A stretch of DNA of 64,000 nt, taken from contig CAZMOB010000002.1 of assembly GCA_964567995.1 (NCBI GenBank), positions 124,001-188,000 of the forward strand, given 5' to 3'. A program made the translations under genes and the position numbers. Within the stretch, counting starts at the first letter, position 1; every line of letters starts with the position of its first letter. The DNA comes from JAGOTP01 sp964567995. Lineage in GTDB: Bacteria; Patescibacteriota; Patescibacteriia; 2-12-FULL-60-25. Below are positions 49,151 through 57,347 of this stretch, one piece after another. The notes under the pieces were generated by a model. It did no database searches and was not told the origin of the DNA. It was given only the letters and a program-made list of their open reading frames with translations.

Positions 49151-49891
49151 CTAAGGAATGGGGAAAAAGACCTCAACTTGTTTGTCGATATCTGTGTATT
49201 CAATTTCAATGAGTCCATCCTCAGACGGAATGGAGAAGTAGATCGGCAAGCCATTCGCAATACAAATATTGAGAGGTTGGAAGCCCCCGAGATTTCCCAT
49301 GAATTGAGACAAGCTGTGCATTTTACAGCCGCGAACCGTGTCGTCTTTTGAAGAGAGGTAACGTGCATTCGGGGCAGGATACAGCGGTTCAAGATTCCCG
49401 CGGTTGATCACCGCTTTGAAGAGTTCTTTTATTTCTTCTGCTTCGGTGGAACCAGTGATCTCTCCCCAAGTGGATGTTCCATTGCGAATGGCGACGCGCT
49501 CTTCTTGGATGGCGATTTCGGTCGTCTGGCCGTTTTTCAACATCAGTTTCCCGAACAGTCCATTCTGTTGATTGAATGAGACTTGTCCGACAATCCCTTC
49601 AGCACCGCCGATCGTGATCCGAGCCCGGAATGATTGGCTTTTTTGGAAGCTCGTCATGATGTCGCGTAGACGAATGACGTCGGGTTCAGGTCCTGGATCG
49701 GGTTTCCGTTCTTTGGGAGGCACTGCCTGAGGCGACTTCTGAGTGACAGAGATCGTGGGGAGAGTGACGGTGCCATTTGCTCCGCCTGAGATCATGTTGG
49801 GGCGAGTAGTATCGATCTTTTTGCAGCCGAAACCGGTCAGCATAAGGCCACACAACAATATGCCAAGAAAGATGGGGCGACGAAAGAACAT
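49151..49891 (-). CDS. Lipoprotein, unrecognised
   Basis: 246 residues from ATG 49891. The signal peptide (FRRPIFLGILLCGLMLTGFG) ends at the lipobox LTGFGC. A Pro/Lys linker follows, then a beta-rich domain (about 75-246: RARITIGGAEGIVGQVSFNQ and LKNGQTTEIAIQEERVAIRN) that recalls LolA/LolB-like or DUF-type lipid-binding folds, but I cannot assign it. It is probably anchored to the outer face of the membrane. Confidence 0.75.
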   Translation of the reverse strand: MFFRRPIFLGILLCGLMLTGFGCKKIDTTRPNMISGGANGTVTLPTISVTQKSPQAVPPKERKPDPGPEPDVIRLRDIMTSFQKSQSFRARITIGGAEGIVGQVSFNQQNGLFGKLMLKNGQTTEIAIQEERVAIRNGTSTWGEITGSTEAEEIKELFKAVINRGNLEPLYPAPNARYLSSKDDTVRGCKMHSLSQFMGNLGGFQPLNICIANGLPIYFSIPSEDGLIEIEYTDIDKQVEVFFPIP

Positions 49892-50010
49892 ACGAAAGAT
49901 GACTCTATTGTGCCACTGCGTGGAGTCTAGCGCTAGCGTTTTACTCCAAAGCTGAGGCAAATACGATAGAGCATGGTATTTACCGGCAAAAAACGGTAGG
50001 CTCTAGGCCT

Positions 50011-50688
50011 ATGGCTGGTATCCTGTCTGTTGTTGCAACTCCAATCGGGAACCTAGAAGATATCACCCTTCGCGCGCTTCGTATTCTGAAAGAAGCCAGT
50101 GTGATCGCTTGCGAGGATACTCGGGTGACGGGACAGCTTATGAAGCACTATGAGATCGACAAACCGTTTCTCGCCGTCCACCAACATACGACGGATACGG
50201 TCCTCCAAAAGATCATCGAACGGATCCAGGCGGGGGAGCGAGTGGCCTACGTGTCCGATGCGGGAACGCCAGGCGTGAATGATCCGGGCGGAAAGCTGGT
50301 GGCCCGGGTGATGGAGGCCGGATGTGCAGTTGAGGTGATCCCTGGAGCCTCGGCGATGACGGCGGCGATTTCCGTCTGCGGCTTCCCGATGGAGCGCTTC
50401 CGGTACGTAGGATTCATCCCGCATAAGAATGGAAAACAGTCGCTCTTGAAAGCGATTTCGGAACAAGAAGATCCAAGTTTGTTTTTTGAATCAACGCACC
50501 GGATTGTGAAAACGCTTGATATGCTGAAAACGACTTATGGCGAAACACGCTTGATCTTTGTGGGTCGCGAGCTGACAAAGAAATTTGAAACCTTGTATCG
50601 CGGTACACTCCCTGAAGTTATCGCTGCCTTGCAAGCGAGTGACACCCGTGGTGAATTTGTGGTTATTACTGCCCCTCCTCGTCTCTAG
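50011..50688 (+). CDS. rsmI: 16S rRNA C1402 2'-O-methyltransferase RsmI
   Basis: 225 residues, shorter than E. coli RsmI (286) because the C-terminal extension is reduced. SAM-MT tetrapyrrole-type fold: LSVVATPIGNLEDITLRALR (about 4-23), ACEDTRVTGQLMKHYEI, VSDAGTPGVNDPG (about 83-95), EVIPGASAMTAAISVCGFP, FFESTHRI. It modifies C1402 in the ribosomal P site. It lies 5 bp before metG, so the two are probably cotranscribed. Confidence 0.95.
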   Translation: MAGILSVVATPIGNLEDITLRALRILKEASVIACEDTRVTGQLMKHYEIDKPFLAVHQHTTDTVLQKIIERIQAGERVAYVSDAGTPGVNDPGGKLVARVMEAGCAVEVIPGASAMTAAISVCGFPMERFRYVGFIPHKNGKQSLLKAISEQEDPSLFFESTHRIVKTLDMLKTTYGETRLIFVGRELTKKFETLYRGTLPEVIAALQASDTRGEFVVITAPPRL

Positions 50689-50693
50689 CCCTT

Positions 50694-52337
50694 ATGTCCA
50701 AAAACACGTTTTACATCACCACGACCTTGCCCTATGTAAACGCCGAACCACATATCGGCTTTGCGCTTGAAATTATCGAAGCCGATGCGGCAGCGCGCTT
50801 CCATGCGTTGAAGGGCGACGAGGTGGTGTTCAATACCGGGACCGATGAGCATGGGATGAAGCTGTACCAAAAGGCACAAGAAAAGGGGATGGATACGCAG
50901 GCGTATGTCGATGAATATGCGGCCAAGTTTCATCTGCTGAAAGATGCCTTGAATTTGAGCTACACGAATTTTATTCGGACAACGGATGCGCATCACAAGG
51001 CAGCAGCGCAGGAATTTTGGATGCGGTGCTTCAACAATGGAGATATTTATAAAAAACAGTATCAAATCAAATACTGTGTGGGATGTGAGTTGGAGAAGAC
51101 GGAGTCAGAGCTCGCCGATGGCAAGTGTCCTATTCATCCAACCTATACGCTTGAATTGATCGACGAAGAAAATTATTTCTTCCGTTGGTCAAACTATCAG
51201 CAACCACTTTTAGACTTGTACACAAAGGATCCACAATTTGTACAACCCGCTTTTCGCTTGAAAGAGATCACGAACTTCGTCGCGAGTGGGTTGCAAGATT
51301 TTAGTATCTCGCGCCTGAAGGCAAAGATGCCCTGGGGGGTCCAGGTGCCGAATGATCCGGACCACGTGATGTACGTCTGGTTTGATGCGTTGGTGAACTA
51401 TATCTCAACCTTGGGCTGGCCAACGGATGAAGCGAATTTTGCGAAGTGCTGGCCGGGGGAACAGGTGTGTGGCAAGGACAACTTGCGACAGCAATCCGCG
51501 ATGTGGCAGGCGATGCTCATGTCCGCCAAGTTACCAACATCGAAGCGCATTTACGTGAACGGGTTTATTACCGTGAACGGGCAGAAGATGAGTAAATCGA
51601 TTGGAAATGTGATTGATCCGATCAAGGTGTGTGCGGAATATGGAACAGAGACGATCCGTTATTTCTTGTTGCGTGAAATTCCATTTGGAGATGATGGGGA
51701 TTTTTCGTATGAGCGATTGCGTGACAGACACGGAGCAGACTTGGGTAATAAATTAGGGAATCTTCTTCAAAGAGTTTTGGCAATGAGTAAAAAAATGACG
51801 GGAGGAACGGTACCTCATCCCATCACCTCCAACAATCCTCTGGATATGGCTTTTACAATAGGAGATGAAATGATTTGGGACTATAAACGATTGTCTGTAC
51901 TCAAAGAAAATGTAGAGGAATGTTACCAGCTCCATAAGTATAACTTAGCACTGGATCTTATTTGGTTAGGAACTGATCGAAATACTCGGCACACGGAAAC
52001 GGTTGATGGAAAGATTGTAAATGAAAATGATGCTGAGGAATTCGGAACTCTTGGTTTGAGTCAGGCAAATAAGTATATTGAAAAAAAGCAGATTTATAAG
52101 CATACAAATGAACAAGAGAAGGCGCACATGCTTTATAATTTGCTCGAAGGGTTGCGTTGGTATGCATGGATGATTAACCCGGTCATGCCCGAGACGTCAA
52201 AGAACATATTCACTCAACTTGGTCTCAATGCTGAGCAGGAACTCGCGAAGGGTTGGGAGGCAGCCTTGGTGTGGGGTGGTTTACAGCCTGGTGCACCGCT
52301 CGGTGAGCCGACCCCGTTGTTTCCACGTTTGGCATAA
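50694..52337 (+). CDS. metG: Methionyl-tRNA synthetase
   Basis: 547 residues. The HIGH-like site reads PHIGFAL (about 20), a zinc knuckle with CVGC and CPIH (a His replaces the last Cys), and KMSKSIGN (about 300-307). The anticodon domain follows. From about 51720 to 52150 the DNA becomes AT rich, and the protein carries an extra stretch (GTDRNTRHTETVDGKIVNEN, about 424-443) before ANKYIEKKQIYK. The C-terminal dimerisation domain is absent. Confidence 0.95.
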   Translation: MSKNTFYITTTLPYVNAEPHIGFALEIIEADAAARFHALKGDEVVFNTGTDEHGMKLYQKAQEKGMDTQAYVDEYAAKFHLLKDALNLSYTNFIRTTDAHHKAAAQEFWMRCFNNGDIYKKQYQIKYCVGCELEKTESELADGKCPIHPTYTLELIDEENYFFRWSNYQQPLLDLYTKDPQFVQPAFRLKEITNFVASGLQDFSISRLKAKMPWGVQVPNDPDHVMYVWFDALVNYISTLGWPTDEANFAKCWPGEQVCGKDNLRQQSAMWQAMLMSAKLPTSKRIYVNGFITVNGQKMSKSIGNVIDPIKVCAEYGTETIRYFLLREIPFGDDGDFSYERLRDRHGADLGNKLGNLLQRVLAMSKKMTGGTVPHPITSNNPLDMAFTIGDEMIWDYKRLSVLKENVEECYQLHKYNLALDLIWLGTDRNTRHTETVDGKIVNENDAEEFGTLGLSQANKYIEKKQIYKHTNEQEKAHMLYNLLEGLRWYAWMINPVMPETSKNIFTQLGLNAEQELAKGWEAALVWGGLQPGAPLGEPTPLFPRLA

Positions 52338-52358
52338 TTCGGTAAGCGGATAGCATCT

Positions 52359-53072
52359 ATGGAAGAACTTTTTCCTCTATTTGATAAACTTACCCAGAAA
52401 AAAATAAGCCCAAAAGGCATGTACTTATTTTGGATCTCCATGGGTGCCTATTGTGAGGCGAGTAGACACATGGGTACGTTGGTTTCGTCGTTGGCAGAAC
52501 TCGGCCACATGGATGCTTCAGAACGAATTAAAGAGATTGAACAAAGTGAAAAACATCACGGGATTACACTCGCATTAGCAGCAACGTGCAGCATTAAAGC
52601 AGCAGGGGGTGAGGAAGAGGGTCGTGTACTGGAACAGGATCGGAAGAGAGCTGAGCGCCTCTTTTCTTCCCAAGAAGAGGTCACGGATCCGCTTGAAAAA
52701 AGCGCGTTGCTGGTCGTAGAGCCCTGCGTGAAGCTATTTCATGAGAGAGCTCGCTGCTCGACGAAAGACGCTTTCTATTTTTTAGGCGTCACTTACGGAG
52801 TTGAACGATTGGCGAATACAAATATTATTCCAGGTGAAATCAATGCGTTCGTACGAAGTGGTCTGTATCCGCTCCAATTGGAACAGCCAGAAATGGGCTA
52901 TCTACGAGAGCATGCAGAAGAATGTGAAGGAGCCGAGGGATGGCATGAGGCGTATATGAAAGACATCATTGATGAAATTGGTGATACGTCAGCACAGCGT
53001 GGCGTTCTAGATATTGAACGGACGACGTCTGAATGGTATCAGGGGCTACACGAATTAATCACGTCGGTATAA
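52359..53072 (+). CDS. Helical protein, possible heme-oxygenase-like fold
   Basis: 237 residues, all helical, with spaced Glu/His clusters (EIEQSEKHHG about 62, YLREHAEECEGAEGWHEAYM about 183-202) that could be metal ligands of a heme-oxygenase-like/TenA-type fold. This is a weak guess from residue pattern only. It lies 21 bp after metG. Codon use is somewhat AT-richer than the core, like the 3' part of metG. Confidence 0.62.
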   Translation: MEELFPLFDKLTQKKISPKGMYLFWISMGAYCEASRHMGTLVSSLAELGHMDASERIKEIEQSEKHHGITLALAATCSIKAAGGEEEGRVLEQDRKRAERLFSSQEEVTDPLEKSALLVVEPCVKLFHERARCSTKDAFYFLGVTYGVERLANTNIIPGEINAFVRSGLYPLQLEQPEMGYLREHAEECEGAEGWHEAYMKDIIDEIGDTSAQRGVLDIERTTSEWYQGLHELITSV

Positions 53073-53155
53073 ACTGGTCGGTTCGGCAATCCGAAATGGA
53101 TTTCGGTACCGACTTGTTGGAGTAAGCAGCTGAAACGGTATAGAATGCAATCCAT

Positions 53156-53650
53156 ATGGCGTTCAGCCTCGGCGATCTCGTTGCGATCATTTTCCTCATC
53201 GGATTTTTGGTCAACGGGTTTCGGCGCGGGTTCATTCTCACGGCTGGGCATTTGATCGGTATTTTGGCGGGGGTATTGAGTGCGCGCTATTGGTCGCCAG
53301 CCCTGGCGGCTCGTTTGTCGACTCTGTCTACCTGGGGGATTCCGCGCGGCTGGTTTTATGTTGCAGCGGCGATCATTATCTTCTTTGTGGTCGCACGGAT
53401 TATTTTAGCCATCGCTGGCTTGGTCAATTCGGTCTTCAAGATTTTGACGATTATCCCTTTTTTGGAAACAGCGAATAAATTTGCAGGAGCGATCTTGGGT
53501 ATTGTTGTAGGAGTAGCTTTTATAGGAGGTCTTGGCTATCTGTTGGCCACCTCACGTGTTGATCCGGTTGTGACCGGGTACTTTAACGCGTCAGTTATAG
53601 CTCGTTGGTCGCAAGACCTTCTGTTTGCTACGCTCAGGCCATGGCTTTAG
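53156..53650 (+). CDS. cvpA: CvpA-family membrane protein
   Basis: 164 residues with four membrane helices. DLVAIIFLIGFLVNGFRRGF (about 7-26) with the conserved GxxRGF, the helix pair 60-85, and PFLETANKFAGAILGIVVG (about 100-118) are the CvpA pattern. CvpA-like proteins affect envelope integrity and colicin V release; function here is unknown. The ATG is 9 nt after TAGAAT. It overlaps tatD by 10 bp. Confidence 0.85.
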   Translation: MAFSLGDLVAIIFLIGFLVNGFRRGFILTAGHLIGILAGVLSARYWSPALAARLSTLSTWGIPRGWFYVAAAIIIFFVVARIILAIAGLVNSVFKILTIIPFLETANKFAGAILGIVVGVAFIGGLGYLLATSRVDPVVTGYFNASVIARWSQDLLFATLRPWL

Positions 53651-54504
53651 ACCGACCTTGGCTGATCGACACCCACTGTCATGTAGATTTTCCGGGCTAC
53701 GCTTCTGATCAGGAAGCAGTCCTTTCGCGTATGCGAGAGAGGCAAATCTATGGGATTACGGTTGGTACTTCGTTATCGGGAAGTGAGCGAGCGGTCGCCT
53801 TTGCGGAAGAGCGTGAAGGGATTTGGGCGAGTGTGGGGCTGCATCCGGAACATTTATCTTCCAGTTTTCATGATCCTGAAGAGGGCGAGGTTGAGCATGC
53901 GTTGGATCGTGTCCGTTTAGAGCAAATCGCCCGTTCTTCACCTAAGGTGGTTGCGATCGGGGAGACGGGGATTGATCTCTATCGCATCGACGAAAATCGT
54001 TCACGGGAACACGCGCAGCGTCAGCAGGAAGAATCGTTTATCGCCCATATGGATGTGGCCGAAGCGATTGGTCTGCCGGTTGTGATTCATTGTCGCGAAG
54101 CACTTGGACGTTTGGCTGAAATGATCGAGGAGCGTTTGAAGGCGGGCCATGTTTTTTCTGGTGTCGTCCATTCGTTCACTGGAACCTGGGAAGAGGCTGA
54201 GCGTCTGATTGGCCTTGGTTGTTTTATTGCGCTGAATGGAATTGCGACGTTTCCTCCGAAAAAGACAGCTGATCCGGCACGTTCGCTTGATCGAACGATC
54301 GCAGCTATTCCCTTAGATCGCTTGTTGCTAGAAACAGATGCTCCTTTTTTGGCCCCCGTTCCTTACCGTGGAAAGCGGAATGAGCCAGCTTGGGTCGAAG
54401 AAGTGGCAAAATATGTCGCAGACAGACGAGGAATCACTTTAGACGAGTTGGCCGAGATCACGACGGGAAATGCGTATCGATTATTTACTCGGTTGAACAC
54501 TTAG
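53641..54504 (+). CDS. tatD: TatD-family metal-dependent deoxyribonuclease
   Basis: 287 residues, normal length. IDTHCHVDFPGY (metal ligands, about 8-19), AIGETGIDLYR (Glu, about 104-114), VIHCREA (about 144), VVHSFTGTWEEAE (about 170) and LLETDAPFLAPVPYRGKRN (about 232-250) are all present. 3'-5' exonuclease in DNA repair or decay. ATG 53641 overlaps the end of cvpA, indicating coupled translation. Confidence 0.94.
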   Translation: MALDRPWLIDTHCHVDFPGYASDQEAVLSRMRERQIYGITVGTSLSGSERAVAFAEEREGIWASVGLHPEHLSSSFHDPEEGEVEHALDRVRLEQIARSSPKVVAIGETGIDLYRIDENRSREHAQRQQEESFIAHMDVAEAIGLPVVIHCREALGRLAEMIEERLKAGHVFSGVVHSFTGTWEEAERLIGLGCFIALNGIATFPPKKTADPARSLDRTIAAIPLDRLLLETDAPFLAPVPYRGKRNEPAWVEEVAKYVADRRGITLDELAEITTGNAYRLFTRLNT

Positions 54505-54506
54505 GT

Positions 54507-54728
54507 ATGGATGAACCAAAAGTTGGTGAGATCTATCGCCACTATAAAAGGAACAGCGAATACAAGATTATCTGTATCGCCGTGATCGAAGCGACGAAGG
54601 AGTCCTGCGTTGTGTATGAAGCGCTCGATCCGACCACGGATCATCGGTTTTGGGTGCGACCGATAGAAGATTTCTGTGCCATGGTTGAGTTGGAAGGAGC
54701 ATTTGTTCCTCGATTCGTACGCGTGTAA
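54507..54728 (+). CDS. DUF1653-family small protein
   Basis: 73 residues. GEIYRHYKRNSEYKIICIAV at the start, CVVYEAL, FWVRPIEDFCAMVELEG and the closing VPRFVRV match DUF1653, a small domain of unknown function. It starts 2 bp after the tatD stop and is probably cotranscribed with it. Confidence 0.85.
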   Translation: MDEPKVGEIYRHYKRNSEYKIICIAVIEATKESCVVYEALDPTTDHRFWVRPIEDFCAMVELEGAFVPRFVRV

Positions 54729-54731
54729 GTG

Positions 54732-55628
54732 TTAGACGCTCGCGATTATCCAACGTGAGCCTTGGGATTGTAAAAATCCCTCTTTTGCGAGTCGGCCGAT
54801 CATATTCTGGACCCAAGTCGTATCGGTGTCTGCGTTGAAGGCTGGATCAATCGCCCGAGCGATCAAAGGAAGGTCCAATCCGGTTTTAGATTCTTTGATG
54901 GCGTTCAAAATTCTTCCACGATAAATCCGGTCCGGATAAGGTTTTCCTAGATGCTTCTTCTCATTCGCGTGCTTGATCGTGCGTTTTGGCACTTCTACCT
55001 TTCCTGAAAGAAACAGGGGAGCGCTTTTGCAATCAGCACGCAGCGGACAGACGGCGCACTGAGGAGATTTTGTACAAACACCAGTCGCAAGATCAAACAC
55101 CGCTTGAGGAATGTCGTAGTAGGCTCCCCGTTTTGGCAAAAAGGTCACGGTTACGGATCGAATACGCTCGTCGTCCGTCAGTTGCGGAAAGGGGATTCCC
55201 AAAAAGACTCGACCAAGTACACGCCGAATATTGGTATCGATCGGTAACGCCCGGTGTTTTAAGGAGAACGCGGCCAAGGCGGCGGCCGTATAGGGTCCGA
55301 TCCCTTTTAATTGGAGCCAAGCATCTTCGCTCTGTGGTTCTCCTCGGGCTACGATTTCTTGAGCGATCGAACGTAGCATCAACCCACGTCGGTTATACCC
55401 AAGACCGGACCAAGCATGAATCACCTCGTCCGTTTTTGCTTGTGCCAGAGTTTGCCAATTGGGAAAGCGCGCTAACCAGCGTTTATAATAGTCGATAACA
55501 CGCGAAACCTGCGTTTGTTGCAACATGACTTCACTTACCAAAATAGGGTAGGCGTTGGTCGTTTTGCGCCAAGGTAGGTCGCGTCCGTGTTTTTTGTACC
55601 AGGCTAAGAGCTTTTGAGCGGGAGTCAT
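54732..55628 (-). CDS. mutY: A/G-specific adenine glycosylase (MutY), short form
   Basis: 298 residues. LPWRKTTNAYPILVSEVMLQQTQV (about 21-44) with the catalytic Glu, LKGIGPYTAAALAAFS (helix-hairpin-helix, Tyr at the MutY position, about 116), PIDTNIRRVLGR (catalytic Asp), and an iron-sulphur set Cys-5-Cys-2-Cys-5-Cys. The first loop is one residue shorter than the usual Cys-6-Cys. The C-terminal NUDIX-like 8-oxoG domain is replaced by about 80 residues resembling a winged helix. ATG 55628 overlaps the stop of the upstream gene (TAATG). Confidence 0.87.
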   Translation of the reverse strand: MTPAQKLLAWYKKHGRDLPWRKTTNAYPILVSEVMLQQTQVSRVIDYYKRWLARFPNWQTLAQAKTDEVIHAWSGLGYNRRGLMLRSIAQEIVARGEPQSEDAWLQLKGIGPYTAAALAAFSLKHRALPIDTNIRRVLGRVFLGIPFPQLTDDERIRSVTVTFLPKRGAYYDIPQAVFDLATGVCTKSPQCAVCPLRADCKSAPLFLSGKVEVPKRTIKHANEKKHLGKPYPDRIYRGRILNAIKESKTGLDLPLIARAIDPAFNADTDTTWVQNMIGRLAKEGFLQSQGSRWIIASV

Positions 55629-56323
55629 TACGTAGCAGCAAACAATAACGTCGACAGACTGTCCAGGAATTGCGTTTCCGTCAGCCGTCCGGTTGGCCGG
55701 GCCCAAATAAGGTGAGTGGAAAGGCCTCGACGTTGGGTACGAAGCACAAAAATGATCGAGCCGCCTGGTGAACGGCCGCGTATTCCGGTGATCAGGGTTT
55801 GGTTTAGACGATAGTTGATGCTCTCTATTTCGGTTAACGAACGGGTCAGATCTTCAAAATTGGTTGCGTCATAGCGGCTGATCGAGAGCCAGACGGTTGG
55901 TTCAGGATCGTTCGTTTGAATCGTCGATTCGATTAGGGTATCCGTGCTCGTGGTGTAGGTGAACGGGGGCGTTCGAATGGAAATACCTAAGGGGAACGCA
56001 ATCGTCTGGTACCAACGATTGGTTTGGGCTGAAGTTGGGAGCGGACTGGCTTGTTCGAGAGCGGTTTGTTCTTGGGTTAGTGTGTTTAGCAGCTCGCGTG
56101 TGGCTGAAGCGGTCTGAGCGGCGGCGAGCACAGCTTTATTCGCTTCTTCGATAGTTTGTTTCTGTTCTTGGCGTAAGCTTGCCGTAAGTGCCGTTTCAGT
56201 TTGCAATTTTTGCTCCAACTCCGCTCGTTCTTGCTTGGCATGCAAGAGAACGCTCCCGATACCGAGGCTCGCCGCCAGTGCTCCGAGCAGAATCCAAATC
56301 AGAATGGCAAATGAACGACGCAT
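55628..56323 (-). CDS. Membrane-anchored coiled-coil protein
   Basis: 231 residues. An N-terminal membrane helix (about 5-28, FAILIWILLGALAASLGIGS), a coiled coil (about 32-95, KQERAELEQKLQTET) and a beta-rich domain (about 105-231, WYQTIAFPLGISIRTPPFTY). Reminiscent of small sigma/PsbP-like lipoprotein domains but not assigned. Translationally coupled to mutY through TAATG. Confidence 0.72.
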   Translation of the reverse strand: MRRSFAILIWILLGALAASLGIGSVLLHAKQERAELEQKLQTETALTASLRQEQKQTIEEANKAVLAAAQTASATRELLNTLTQEQTALEQASPLPTSAQTNRWYQTIAFPLGISIRTPPFTYTTSTDTLIESTIQTNDPEPTVWLSISRYDATNFEDLTRSLTEIESINYRLNQTLITGIRGRSPGGSIIFVLRTQRRGLSTHLIWARPTGRLTETQFLDSLSTLLFAAT

Positions 56324-56381
56324 ATGTCCGAGCTATTCTAATGGGGTCTGGCAAAAGAAGAAAGCTCATTATTCGTCTGAG

Positions 56382-56702
56382 CTAGTTTTTCGGATCGGTA
56401 TTTTGTTTGAGACGCGCGATTAATCCCCCAAATAAGGCAGAAATAACATACGTAAAGCCGTTCTCGATCGGTTGCCAATTATTGGTATACGCGTAGTGAC
56501 CGAGGAGGAGAACGGTAATAAGCAGGACCCCGTAGGGAGTTGCTCGAATGACCAGCACGAATGCCCGGTTCGCTTCGTCTTTGATCTCTTGGTCGCGCTG
56601 ATGGTCCCGCTTTTGGCCGTCTTTGGTCAGATCAACCTCGGTATGCACTTCATTGGCCGTGGCACGTTTGCGCCCAGGAAGTCCGCCGTCTTCGGATGGC
56701 AT
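56382..56702 (-). CDS. Small two-helix membrane protein
   Basis: 106 residues from ATG 56702. A charged N-terminal half (ATANEVHTEVDLTKDGQKRD) is followed by two membrane helices (about 55-72 and 80-96). No family recognised. It starts 14 bp after the ImmA/IrrE-type gene on the same strand, so the two may form a pair. Confidence 0.65.
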   Translation of the reverse strand: MPSEDGGLPGRKRATANEVHTEVDLTKDGQKRDHQRDQEIKDEANRAFVLVIRATPYGVLLITVLLLGHYAYTNNWQPIENGFTYVISALFGGLIARLKQNTDPKN

Positions 56703-56715
56703 AGAGGAGGTAGGT

Positions 56716-57234
56716 TTAGACGACGTAGATGCCAAGCAGTTCTTTGGCGCGAATAGACGCGGCCGAAGTCGACACATCAAAACGATCTGCCACCTCATCC
56801 AAGTTCGAAGATTCAGCCCAAATCTCTTTGAAGCGGCCTTCAGGCATCAAAATTTCTGCCGCGATCTTGTTAGCTTCGCATTCTCGCTGCTGATCTTCGT
56901 CGGTCATGGCATGCGTATCTTCCAAACGATTCAAGGTTGGATACTGGAAGGCTTCTTTGTCATCGTCGATGTGCTCTTGGACGGTGTTGAGGTACGCGCG
57001 ATGCTTCAAGAAGTGCGCGATCTCGTGGGCGATCGTAAAACGCTTGCGCTTGGGTGAGTTTTTGCGATTCAGATAAATCACAAACCCCTCTGGATGATGC
57101 GTGATCGAACCAGATTGAGTCTTATCGAATTCATCTGTTTCGATGATCTTGATCCCAAGATCTTTGGCGATCTGAACAATCGGGACGGGGATGATCTCTT
57201 TGTACTTGGCTTTGATCTGTTCGAGAGTGATCAT
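56716..57234 (-). CDS. ImmA/IrrE-family metallo-endopeptidase
   Basis: 172 residues. The zinc motif FTIAHEIAHFL (about 68-78, HExxH) and the later ANKIAAEILMPEGRF (about 122-136) are the ImmA/IrrE pattern. In phage and ICE systems ImmA cleaves a partner repressor; in Deinococcus IrrE cleaves DdrO. No HTH repressor lies next to it. The C-terminal VADRFDVSTSAASIRAKEL could itself be a helix-turn-helix. Confidence 0.9.
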   Translation of the reverse strand: MITLEQIKAKYKEIIPVPIVQIAKDLGIKIIETDEFDKTQSGSITHHPEGFVIYLNRKNSPKRKRFTIAHEIAHFLKHRAYLNTVQEHIDDDKEAFQYPTLNRLEDTHAMTDEDQQRECEANKIAAEILMPEGRFKEIWAESSNLDEVADRFDVSTSAASIRAKELLGIYVV

Positions 57235-57347
57235 ATACTTTTACTATTCCACGCCGAGCGGATTTGTTCAACTGATTTGCTAGTTTGTAGGGTCGCCCGC
57301 ATGCTTGAGACCACTATGGATAAAATACCGGTTCGCTGCTTATATCT

